Of a stretch of DNA of 59,446 nucleotides, positions 52,319-59,446 are shown piece after piece (position 1 is the stretch's first letter; each line of letters starts with the position of its first letter). The stretch is taken from assembly GCA_964604635.1 (NCBI GenBank), contig CAZRZO010000005.1, positions 1 to 59,446 on the forward strand, in the 5' to 3' direction. A program made the position numbers and the translations under genes. The notes under the pieces are model-generated. The model was not told the DNA's origin and made no database searches. It saw only the letters and a program-made list of their open reading frames with translations. The DNA is from JAJZMY01 sp964604635 (GTDB taxonomy: Archaea > Micrarchaeota > Micrarchaeia > Micrarchaeales > Micrarchaeaceae).

Positions 52319-52984
52319 ATATTAACTTGTTTATTTAGTGGAGGAAAAGATTCAACATTAGCATTGCATAGAATATATGAATCAAATAGAAAAGTAGATT
52401 TATTAATAACAATGAGATCTGAAAATGATTTTAGTTTTATGTTTCATAAACCAAATATAGATTTAACTAAGTTTCAAGCAGAAGCACTTGGTATTAGACA
52501 AGTATTTGCAAATACATATGGTAAAAAAGAAGAAGAATTAGATGATTTAGAAGTAGTATTAAAAGAAAATAATGTTACAGAATTAGTAACTGGTGCTGTT
52601 GCAAGTCAATACCAAAAAAAACGTATTGATAAATTATGCAAAAAATTAGACATAATACATACTTCTCCAATATGGCATATTGATCCTGTTCAAGAATTAA
52701 CTGAATTATCTCAAAACTTTAAAGTAATTATTACTCAAATATCTGCAGAAGGATTTGATGAAAGTTTTTTAGGTACTATAATTGATAGTAATATGATTGA
52801 AAAACTTTTAAAAATACGTGAAAAATATAAAATAAATTTATTATTTGAAGGTGGTGAAGCAGAGTCTTTTGTATTAGATGCACCATTATTCAAAAAACAA
52901 ATATTAATTAAAAAATTCTATAAAGAAATTAATGGTATGGTTGGTCAATTTAAAATTGATGAAGTAGTATTAATAGACAAATAA
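52319..52984 (+). CDS. dph6: Diphthine-ammonia ligase (Dph6)
   Basis: Adenine-nucleotide hydrolase fold enzyme that completes diphthamide on aEF2. The PP-loop LFSGGKDSTLALHRIYES, then ELVTGAVASQYQKKRIDKLC, IIHTSPIWHIDP, ISAEGFDESFLGTIID and LFEGGEAESFVLDAPLFKK are all Dph6 signatures. The frame is closed by a TAA at 52286-52288 and has no ATG/GTG/TTG before the PP-loop; the first is a TTG at 52364, which would delete the ATP site. An ATA at 52319 with AGTGAT upstream gives the expected N-terminus, 221 residues. A sequencing frameshift is the alternative. Confidence 0.88.
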   Translation: MLTCLFSGGKDSTLALHRIYESNRKVDLLITMRSENDFSFMFHKPNIDLTKFQAEALGIRQVFANTYGKKEEELDDLEVVLKENNVTELVTGAVASQYQKKRIDKLCKKLDIIHTSPIWHIDPVQELTELSQNFKVIITQISAEGFDESFLGTIIDSNMIEKLLKIREKYKINLLFEGGEAESFVLDAPLFKKQILIKKFYKEINGMVGQFKIDEVVLIDK

Positions 52985-53149
52985 ATTTATTAAATAAAAC
53001 AACTCACATCTAAAAGTAAACAAATTACTAATTAATAAGATATTTTTATTATTTATATTTTCAAGCAAATACAATTATAAAATAAAGAAATAATATTATT
53101 GTTTTAAAAAATAATTAATTTTAAAAAGTTTGATAATTAAAATGATATT

Positions 53150-54385
53150 ATGAATAAAAATATATTATCCATAACTTCAAAATATGTATTAAATCCTTTT
53201 GAAGAAAATGATGAATTAATAAAAACATTAATTACTAAAAATAAAAAAAAGATAATTAAATTAGATTTAGGAGATCCTAATGTTTATTTTCAAACACCAA
53301 AATATATTGTTAATGCATACATCAGTGCATTAAAGAACAATAAAACAACATATTCTAAACCAGGAGGGATTAGTGAATTAATAGATGCTGTTACTAAAAG
53401 ATATAAATTATTATATAATATTAAATTACAAAATCAAGATATAATAACAACATCAGGTGCTTCAACAGCATTATTCTTCTTAAACAATGCATTAATAAAC
53501 AAAAATGATTTTGCAGTTCTTTTTAATCCCCATTACCCTTCATATCTTTTTAATCTTAAAATGCATCAAGGAAAACCCATATTTGGTAATTATAATGAAA
53601 AAAATAATTGGGATATTGATATAGATAATTTACAAAAAATATTAAAAATACACAAAACAAATAAAACATTAAAACGTATAAAATATTTATTATTAACAAA
53701 TCCAAATAATCCAACTGGAACTGTTTTAAATAAAAGAATTTTAAAGCAAATTGTTGATATCTCAAATGAATATGATATTTTATTAGTAAGTGATGAGATT
53801 TATGATGAAATTATCTACAATAAAGCATCATTTACAAGTATTGGAGAATTAGCAAAAGGAATACCACATATTATACTTAATGGATTATCTAAAAATTTTA
53901 GTGGGACTGGATTTAGAATTGGTTTTATTATAATTCCAGAGCAAGATAAAGTATCAAATCAATTAAAGAAAAAATTCAGAGATTATAGTTTAATAGAATT
54001 TTCTTTAAATACACCATCGCAATTTGCTGCTGCTGTTGCATTAAATAATCAAAAAGAGCATAAAAAAAGTATTGGAACATTAATTAAAAAAGTAGAAAAA
54101 AGAGCAAATCTTGCTTTTGATCTTTTAAATAAAAATGAATTTTTAGATGTAGTAAAACCACAAGGTGCTTTTTATATATTCCCAAAATTTGATTATAAAA
54201 AATTAAAATTCAAAAATGATAAAGAATTTACTAACTTATTATTAAAAGAACATGGAATTCAATTGAAAAGGGGTTCTATATTTGGAAAACAATACCATTT
54301 TAGACTTGTTTGTTTAGCACCAGAAGAATTATTACAATATTCAATAGATAAAATAAATATATTATTAAATAAATATAAGAAATAA
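53150..54385 (+). CDS. Class I/II aminotransferase
   Basis: 411 residues, PLP fold type I. LDLGDPNVYFQTPKYI, TSGASTALFFLNNALI, LLTNPNNPTGTV (Asn and Pro of the cofactor pocket), VSDEIYDEIIY, NGLSKNFSGTGFRIGF (the PLP Lys in SK and Arg) and KPQGAFYIFPKF. It matches archaeal Asp/Ala-type transaminases; substrate unassigned. tRNA-Val follows 35 nt after the stop. Confidence 0.9.
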   Translation: MNKNILSITSKYVLNPFEENDELIKTLITKNKKKIIKLDLGDPNVYFQTPKYIVNAYISALKNNKTTYSKPGGISELIDAVTKRYKLLYNIKLQNQDIITTSGASTALFFLNNALINKNDFAVLFNPHYPSYLFNLKMHQGKPIFGNYNEKNNWDIDIDNLQKILKIHKTNKTLKRIKYLLLTNPNNPTGTVLNKRILKQIVDISNEYDILLVSDEIYDEIIYNKASFTSIGELAKGIPHIILNGLSKNFSGTGFRIGFIIIPEQDKVSNQLKKKFRDYSLIEFSLNTPSQFAAAVALNNQKEHKKSIGTLIKKVEKRANLAFDLLNKNEFLDVVKPQGAFYIFPKFDYKKLKFKNDKEFTNLLLKEHGIQLKRGSIFGKQYHFRLVCLAPEELLQYSIDKINILLNKYKK

Positions 54386-54420
54386 TTAAAAAGATTAAAT
54401 AATAATTAAAATATAAATAG

Positions 54421-54492
54421 GGGCCTGTGGTCCAACGGTTAAGATGTTAGCCTTACACGCTAGATATCGGAGTTCGACTCTCCGTAGGCCCA
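54421..54492 (+). tRNA. tRNA-Val (anticodon TAC)
   Basis: 72 nt. Acceptor GGGCCTG/TAGGCCC (one G-T pair), anticodon stem TTAGC/GCTAG with loop CTTACAC (anticodon TAC), T-arm CGGAG/CTCCG with loop TTCGACT. Discriminator A73. CCA not encoded, no intron. The deoxyhypusine synthase gene starts 17 nt downstream, so the two may share a transcript. Confidence 0.95.
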
Positions 54493-54509
54493 TTATATTA
54501 GGTGAGAAA

Positions 54510-55454
54510 GTGAATAAACAAAATTTATTAAAAAGAGATGTAGTTGATATTAAATTAAAAAAAGATATGAAAGTTTCTGAATTAATAGAATCAATGAAAA
54601 ATATGGGTGGTTTTTCAGGCCAGCATATGGTAGATGGAATTAAAATTTTAGATAAAATGATAAATACAAAAGATTGTTATAATTTTCTTTCATTTCCAGC
54701 AGATATTGTTTCAACAGGATTAAGAGGATTACTTGCAAGTTCTGTAAAATATTTTGATGCAATAATAACAACTGGTGGAACGCTTGATCATGATATTGCA
54801 AGAGCATTTAATGGAAAATATAAAGTAGGATCATTTAATGCTGATGATAAAGAACTTCATAAAATGGGTATTTATAGATTAGGTAATGTTTTTATTGAAA
54901 ACAAAGAATATGGATTTAAAGTAGAAGACGCATTTGATAAAATAATGAAAAAAATATATACTTCAAAAGATCATAAAAAAGAATATAGTGCAACTGAATT
55001 AAGTTTTGAATTTGGTAAGTATATTGAGGATGAAAATTCAATTCTTAGACAAGCATATTTACACAAAGTCCCAATTTTTAATCCAGGAATTTTAGATGGT
55101 GCATTTGGAACACAATTAAGTATATTTTCTCAAGATCATGAATTTAAATTAAATTTAATAAAAGATGAACTAGAATTAAGTAATATTATATTTGATCATA
55201 AGATAACAGGAAGTTTAATGATTGGTGGAGGAATAAGCAAACATCATGTAATATGGTGGAATCAATTTAAAAAAGGACTTGATTATGCAGTATACATAAC
55301 AACAGCAACACAATATGATGGTAGTTTATCAGGAGCAAGATTAACAGAAGCAGTTTCATGGGGAAAAATTAAAGAACAGGCAAAATATACAACAATTGAT
55401 GGGGATGCAACAATCATCTTACCAGTAATGTTTTCTTCATTAAATTTGGTTTAA
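54510..55454 (+). CDS. dys: Deoxyhypusine synthase
   Basis: 314 residues. It adds the spermidine aminobutyl group to a lysine of aIF5A. VSELIESMKNMGGFSGQHMVDGIKIL, IITTGGTLDHDIAR, and the active-site end GGGISKHHVIWWNQFKKGLDYAVYI with DGSLSGARLTEAVSWGK are clear. The GTG start at 54510 has GGTG at 54501-54504, 5 nt upstream; the frame continues upstream into the tRNA, but that part is not coding. Confidence 0.95.
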   Translation: MNKQNLLKRDVVDIKLKKDMKVSELIESMKNMGGFSGQHMVDGIKILDKMINTKDCYNFLSFPADIVSTGLRGLLASSVKYFDAIITTGGTLDHDIARAFNGKYKVGSFNADDKELHKMGIYRLGNVFIENKEYGFKVEDAFDKIMKKIYTSKDHKKEYSATELSFEFGKYIEDENSILRQAYLHKVPIFNPGILDGAFGTQLSIFSQDHEFKLNLIKDELELSNIIFDHKITGSLMIGGGISKHHVIWWNQFKKGLDYAVYITTATQYDGSLSGARLTEAVSWGKIKEQAKYTTIDGDATIILPVMFSSLNLV

Positions 55455-55481
55455 AACATTTTTATTATTAATGGGATTTAA

Positions 55482-56483
55482 TTGAAAAGAGTTATTGAAT
55501 ATAGACAACTTATACAGATATTGACAATATTTATGATTGTACAATTTCTTGGTTTACTAATTGCAGTAATATTTTATAATACAATTTCTTTATCCTATCT
55601 TTCAAGTGTTTCATTTAATAAAAATACTAATTTTGTTGCTCTTGCTTTGTTTTACATTATTTTCATTATTATTTTTTCTGCCTTTATTATAATTATATCT
55701 AAAAAAATCAAAACAAGTAAATTTAATAAATTTAAATCAACTAAAATCCTATATTTAGTTGAAGCATATATTTTATTTATATCAACTTTTTTTATATTCT
55801 GGTTATTAAGTAGATTAATAACAAATTCAACATTATTTCATTTATTTGGAAATAACATTACAACAAGTATTATTATTGCTGCATTATTGTCCTCTGGTTT
55901 AATAATTGCAAAAAACAAATGGCAAAAATTAAGGAATATTGCTGCAATATTAGCAAGCATTGGTGTTGGTGCTTTGATTGGATTAAGTTTTCCTTTTTAT
56001 TTTGCATTCATTTTCATGGGTTTTCTAGCTATTTATGATTTCATTGCAGTATTTATTACAAAACATATGATTACAATGGCAAAAGCAGTTTCAGAGAAAA
56101 ATCTTAGTTTTCTTATTGGAATCAATGAAATAGAAGTAATGAATAAATCAAATTTTAATAAACAAGAATTAGAAGAATACAATAAAGAAAAAAAACATTT
56201 AGATCAAACAAATATAAAGAATTTAATAGATGATGATACAATTCCTGTTTCAGCAAAAGTTGAATTAGGAACTGGTGATTTAGCAATTCCCTTAATGGTT
56301 GCTATTGCAGCATTACCTAATATTAAAATGAGCTTTTTTATTATTTTTGGATCTATATTTGGTTTAATACTCACAATGCTCATATTAAAAAAATATTCAA
56401 GAGCATTACCAGCAATTCCACCATTATTATTTGGGATCTGTGTTTCATTATTAATATATTTCCTTTTGTTCAATACATTTTAA
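55482..56483 (+). CDS. Presenilin/signal-peptide-peptidase-like membrane protease
   Basis: 333 residues, about nine helices. Both intramembrane catalytic aspartates are seen: D186 in FLAIYDFIAVF (YD) and D266 in LGTGDLAIP (GxGD), plus the PAL-like ALPAIPPLLFG. A hydrophilic loop of about 60 residues lies between them. It matches archaeal presenilin homologues (A22/COG3389), which cleave peptides within the membrane. The start is a TTG at 55482 with GGGA 5 nt before; no in-frame ATG is nearer. Confidence 0.9.
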   Translation: MKRVIEYRQLIQILTIFMIVQFLGLLIAVIFYNTISLSYLSSVSFNKNTNFVALALFYIIFIIIFSAFIIIISKKIKTSKFNKFKSTKILYLVEAYILFISTFFIFWLLSRLITNSTLFHLFGNNITTSIIIAALLSSGLIIAKNKWQKLRNIAAILASIGVGALIGLSFPFYFAFIFMGFLAIYDFIAVFITKHMITMAKAVSEKNLSFLIGINEIEVMNKSNFNKQELEEYNKEKKHLDQTNIKNLIDDDTIPVSAKVELGTGDLAIPLMVAIAALPNIKMSFFIIFGSIFGLILTMLILKKYSRALPAIPPLLFGICVSLLIYFLLFNTF

Positions 56484-56623
56484 TAATATTATAAATATAA
56501 ATTATTTAATTAATAAAAAAACAAATATTAAATAGATAAAGTTATTAAATAAATAAAATAATTATTAAATATAATTTTAGATAATAAATATGTATTTTTA
56601 TTTAGTATCTTTTTGGTGAGACT

Positions 56624-56791
56624 ATGAAATTTTTAATTAGTGGAAATATTAAGAAAAAATTAAAATTTAAAATGGAAATAATTGCAAATAATGAATCATA
56701 TGCAAAGGAATTACTATATATAAAACTTGGGAGTAAACAAAAACTTAAAAAAACAAGTATAAATATAGATGAAATAAAAAAGATGGATTAA
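56624..56791 (+). CDS. rplX: Ribosomal protein LX (eL20)
   Basis: 55 residues, too short for most callers. MKFLISGNIKKK, FKMEIIANNESYAKELLYIKLGSKQKLKKTSINI matches the LX pattern (the E.YAkE.lYs.lGSk core). The ATG has GGTG 5 nt upstream (56615-56618). The stop overlaps the prefoldin start by 1 nt. This LX-pfdA-ftsY set is the second half of the common archaeal eS19-PDCD5-eL39-eL31-aIF6-LX-pfdA-ftsY cluster. Confidence 0.92.
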   Translation: MKFLISGNIKKKLKFKMEIIANNESYAKELLYIKLGSKQKLKKTSINIDEIKKMD

Positions 56792-57252
56792 TGTCAGATA
56801 ATAATACAAATAATGGAATGGATATTAATGGATTAATTGAAAAAAGTAAATCAAAAGAACAACTTGAATATTTATATGGTATTTATGAAAACCAATATAA
56901 AGAAATAAGCAGTAATATTGACAAACATACTAAAATAATACAAGAATTATTAAATTCAACAAGAATATTGGAAAATAATGAATTAATAAAAAACAATAAT
57001 TTAATTGTAAATATTGGTAATAGTATATATTCAAATGTTAAAATTGAAAAATTTGATGATGTATTGGTAAATGTTGGATCAAATTATATTATAGAAAAAA
57101 ATATAGAAGAAGCAAAAAAAATCATTGATAAAAAAATAAAAATATTTGAAACAGAAATCGAAAATTTAAATAAAAATAGAAGTGATACTAGATCTATTTT
57201 ATTTAAAATTTCATATAATTTATCCATGCATAGTGAACAACAAAAAGAGTAA
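56791..57252 (+). CDS. pfdA: Prefoldin alpha subunit
   Basis: 153 residues, two long coiled-coil helices around a beta hairpin: QLEYLYGIYENQYKEISSNID, then LIVNIGNSIYSNVKIEKFDDVLVNVGSNYIIEKNIEEAKKIIDKK. It assembles with beta into the jellyfish-shaped chaperone that passes unfolded proteins to the thermosome. Overlaps LX by 1 nt and precedes ftsY (74 nt). Confidence 0.93.
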   Translation: MSDNNTNNGMDINGLIEKSKSKEQLEYLYGIYENQYKEISSNIDKHTKIIQELLNSTRILENNELIKNNNLIVNIGNSIYSNVKIEKFDDVLVNVGSNYIIEKNIEEAKKIIDKKIKIFETEIENLNKNRSDTRSILFKISYNLSMHSEQQKE

Positions 57253-57326
57253 ACAACTAAATAATAAACAAAATTATTAATACCTAATTCTTCTAAAAAT
57301 TGTTTTATTATAATTAATATGATTTT

Positions 57327-58463
57327 ATGTTTGATAGTCTTAAAAATAAAATTTCAGATGCAATAAAAGGATTTGCAAAAAAAGAAAAAGAAGAAATAAA
57401 ACAACAAAATGAAGAAATAACTGAAAATAATAATGAATATCAAAAACAAGAAGAAGAAATAGAAAACCAAGAACAAGATAAAAAAGATAAATATATTAAA
57501 AAGATAAATAATGAAGACAAGAAACAAAATAAAAAAGAACAAAATTTTAAAATAGGTTTATCAATAAACACAAAAATAAAAAAAGTATTTTTAAATTCAA
57601 TAAAATTAAATGAATCAGATATAACTCAATTTTTAGAGACTTTAAAAATATCTTTATTACAATCAGATATTTCTTTTTCAACAACTGATCAATTTCTTGA
57701 AAGTTTAAATATTAAATTAAAAGAAAGTAAATTTAATTCAAAAGAAATTGATAAACAAATAATAGAATATGTAAAAATTTCTTTAATGGAAATTCTTAAT
57801 AAAAATGAAAAGAATCATATTGATCTTTGGAAATTTATAGAAGAAAAAATAAGAATAAAAGAAATACCAATAAAAATATTGTTTATAGGCCCAAATGGAA
57901 CTGGGAAAACAACAACAATTGCTAAGATTGCAAATACTTTAAAGCAAAAGCATGTAACAAGTGTATTATCAGCAAGTGATACATTTAGAGCTGCTGCAAT
58001 TGAACAAACAGAATATCATGCAAATAAAGTTGGTATACCAGTAATAAAGAGTAAATATGGTGCTGATCCTGCTAGTGTTGCGTTTGATGCAATTAATTAT
58101 GCAAAAGCACATAGTATTAATGTTGTATTAATTGATAGTGCTGGAAGACAAGAAACAAATACAAATCTTATCAATGAAATGATGAAAATGGTAAGAATAA
58201 CAAAACCAGATTTAACAATATTTGTTGGGGAAAGTATATCTGGTAATATAATATCAGAGCAAATTAATGAATTTTCTAAATTCATAAAAATAAATGGGAT
58301 TATTTTAACAAAACTCGATTGTGATGCAAAAGGTGGAAATACAATATCAATTGCACATGATACTGATATACCAATATTATTTATTGGGACTGGAGAATCT
58401 TATGATGCATTAATTAATTTTGATCCTAAATCAATAGTTGATTTTATTTTACCAAATAATTAA
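57327..58463 (+). CDS. ftsY: Signal recognition particle receptor FtsY
   Basis: 378 residues. A highly charged N-terminal A domain (Lys/Glu/Gln repeats, about 15-80), a helical N domain and the SRP-GTPase NG domain: LFIGPNGTGKTTTIAKIAN (G1), SASDTFRAAAIEQTE, VVLIDSAGRQETN (DSAGR), LTKLDCDAKGG (G4) and FIGTGESYDALINF (the usual closing GxGE). Docks SRP-ribosome complexes at the membrane. Complete. Confidence 0.95.
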   Translation: MFDSLKNKISDAIKGFAKKEKEEIKQQNEEITENNNEYQKQEEEIENQEQDKKDKYIKKINNEDKKQNKKEQNFKIGLSINTKIKKVFLNSIKLNESDITQFLETLKISLLQSDISFSTTDQFLESLNIKLKESKFNSKEIDKQIIEYVKISLMEILNKNEKNHIDLWKFIEEKIRIKEIPIKILFIGPNGTGKTTTIAKIANTLKQKHVTSVLSASDTFRAAAIEQTEYHANKVGIPVIKSKYGADPASVAFDAINYAKAHSINVVLIDSAGRQETNTNLINEMMKMVRITKPDLTIFVGESISGNIISEQINEFSKFIKINGIILTKLDCDAKGGNTISIAHDTDIPILFIGTGESYDALINFDPKSIVDFILPNN

Positions 58464-58642
58464 TTTAATAAATTATTCAATACTTAATTTATTCTATTTA
58501 GTACTTACAAGAAGAAATAGTATTGCTAATATATTATAAATCAATAAAATATTAAAAAAAATAATTATCCTAATTACTGATAATAAATACTTAAAATTTT
58601 AATTTATTAGATTCATTATTTAAAATCTAATTATTTATAAAA

Positions 58643-59428
58643 TTAAGATGCTGTTAAATTTATATTTATATTAGCTCCATGACTTCCAATAATTCTTAAT
58701 ACATATGTTTGATTCTTTATTAAGGATATTGATAACAAACTATTTCCAATATGTATTTTTGAATCAAATGAAAAAGTTTTAGATTGATTTGCAGGTAATG
58801 TATAACCTATTGCAGACCATTTTGAATAATCATCATAATTTGATCTATTAAGATTAAATATGTGTGAATTAGATCTAATATTTAATGCATTTGTTGATAA
58901 TACATTAGAATTTTCAGTATTTTCAATACCATTACCTTTATTATTATTTGGTATGCTAATTTGTGATCTTACTTGATTATCATTCATAACTGGTAGTGAA
59001 ATAGACCCATTTGATGAAATAATGAAATTTAATATATTATGATAATTATGATTAAATTGTGTTACATTATTTAACATATTTTTAAAATTAGACATATTGA
59101 AATTACGCATATCACCAATAAGAGATAAATTCATTTTATTTGAAAGTAATCCCATTATTTTTCCTTTATCTGATTTGTTTAAATTAGATACATAATTTTC
59201 TAGATTTGATGTTAGTTTTGTTAAATTCCAATTTTTATTAGATGCTTTCAAACCTCTTAATACTTTTAAAATATGAGTTCCAGTTTTATTTAAGTGTAAT
59301 AGAGGTAAAGTATTATTTGAACCAAGAATTAATGGTCTAATACTATTTATCATATCACTAAAACTTTTATTATTTACTAACCTAGTAACATTGTTTACTA
59401 AATTATTTAAGTTTGTTTTGTTTTCCAT
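58643..59428 (-). CDS. Asn-rich protein, unknown, possibly 5' incomplete
   Basis: 261 residues from an ATG at 59426-59428; the frame stays open to the window edge, so the real start may lie outside. Very rich in Asn, Ser and N-x-S/T sequons (MNLSLIGD, NMSNFKNM, NVTQFN, NQTYVL), with a C-terminal beta-rich part (SFDSKIHIGNSLLSISLIK, NININLTAS). No signal peptide is visible in the window part, though the sequon density resembles the exported proteins at 7.3 and 49.6 kb. Not recognised. Confidence 0.5.
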   Translation of the reverse strand: MENKTNLNNLVNNVTRLVNNKSFSDMINSIRPLILGSNNTLPLLHLNKTGTHILKVLRGLKASNKNWNLTKLTSNLENYVSNLNKSDKGKIMGLLSNKMNLSLIGDMRNFNMSNFKNMLNNVTQFNHNYHNILNFIISSNGSISLPVMNDNQVRSQISIPNNNKGNGIENTENSNVLSTNALNIRSNSHIFNLNRSNYDDYSKWSAIGYTLPANQSKTFSFDSKIHIGNSLLSISLIKNQTYVLRIIGSHGANININLTAS

Positions 59429-59446
59429 ACTTTTTATTGTTTTATT

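Noticed and set aside
54444..54509. Deoxyhypusine synthase start inside tRNA-Val
   Set aside because: GTG 54510 has a GGTG core at 5 nt, and the upstream part would translate the tRNA.

Overview
The window is about 59 kb of very AT-rich archaeal chromosome, with two 100-N scaffold gaps. The information-processing genes are all archaeal: fibrillarin, RFC large and small subunits, FEN1, a RecJ/GAN-type DHH nuclease, aEF1-beta, aIF1, pelota, ribosomal proteins uL29, eL31, eL39, eS19 and LX, RNase P Rpr2, Taw1, Dph6 and deoxyhypusine synthase. Two FtsZ genes, a UbiA-type ether-lipid prenyltransferase and a mevalonate-pathway decarboxylase agree. Compact genes, a 5S rRNA with no 16S or 23S beside it, and split archaeal operons suggest a small-genome lineage. 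An ARMAN-like (Micrarchaeota/Parvarchaeota) archaeon fits, including the complex I genes, but that placement is inference; no 16S gene is present.

Layout. 1-6.2 kb: DNA replication and RNA modification genes (SSB, fibrillarin, RNase HI, RFC-L, RecJ-like) and diphosphomevalonate decarboxylase. 6.2-6.8 kb: a scaffold gap and a possible small RNA. 6.8-13 kb: aEF1-beta with its zinc-ribbon partner, then a cell-surface block (membrane Lon-like protease, PLD-like membrane protein, radical SAM enzyme, polysaccharide flippase). 13-19.2 kb: a DAC-domain (c-di-AMP) protein, a transglutaminase-like protein, an intein-containing RFC small subunit and FEN1. 19.3-25.2 kb: nuoIJKLMN, the membrane arm of complex I. 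25-30.7 kb: translation, lipid and tRNA-modification genes. 31-33 kb: ftsZ1-ftsZ2. 33-42.7 kb: unknown genes, the eS19-PDCD5-eL39-eL31 operon, alaS with an Exo5-like nuclease, DedA, pelota and a KaiC-like ATPase. 42.8-49 kb: a peroxiredoxin-EndoQ-peroxiredoxin cluster and Lhr helicase with its phosphoesterase. 49-59.4 kb: ferredoxin, tRNA-Asp, 5S rRNA, hydrolase, Dph6, aminotransferase, tRNA-Val, deoxyhypusine synthase, presenilin-like protease, LX-prefoldin alpha-FtsY, and an Asn-rich protein at the edge.

Most notable signals. (1) Many starts carry a GGTG Shine-Dalgarno core 5-6 nt upstream. In at least two conserved genes (lhr, dph6) the N-terminal motifs are encoded upstream of any in-frame ATG, GTG or TTG, while a GGTG/AGTG sits exactly 5 nt before an in-frame CTG or ATA; this suggests non-AUG initiation. 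(2) A Ser1 intein lies in RFC-S, and its scaffold gap is flanked by an exact 44-bp duplication. (3) Two peroxiredoxin paralogues, one without the resolving cysteine, flank an EndoQ-like repair nuclease. (4) A DAC-domain protein with a changed RHR motif lies next to a transglutaminase-like protein. (5) FtsZ2 has an altered GTP-binding loop. No CRISPR array, transposase or phage gene was seen.
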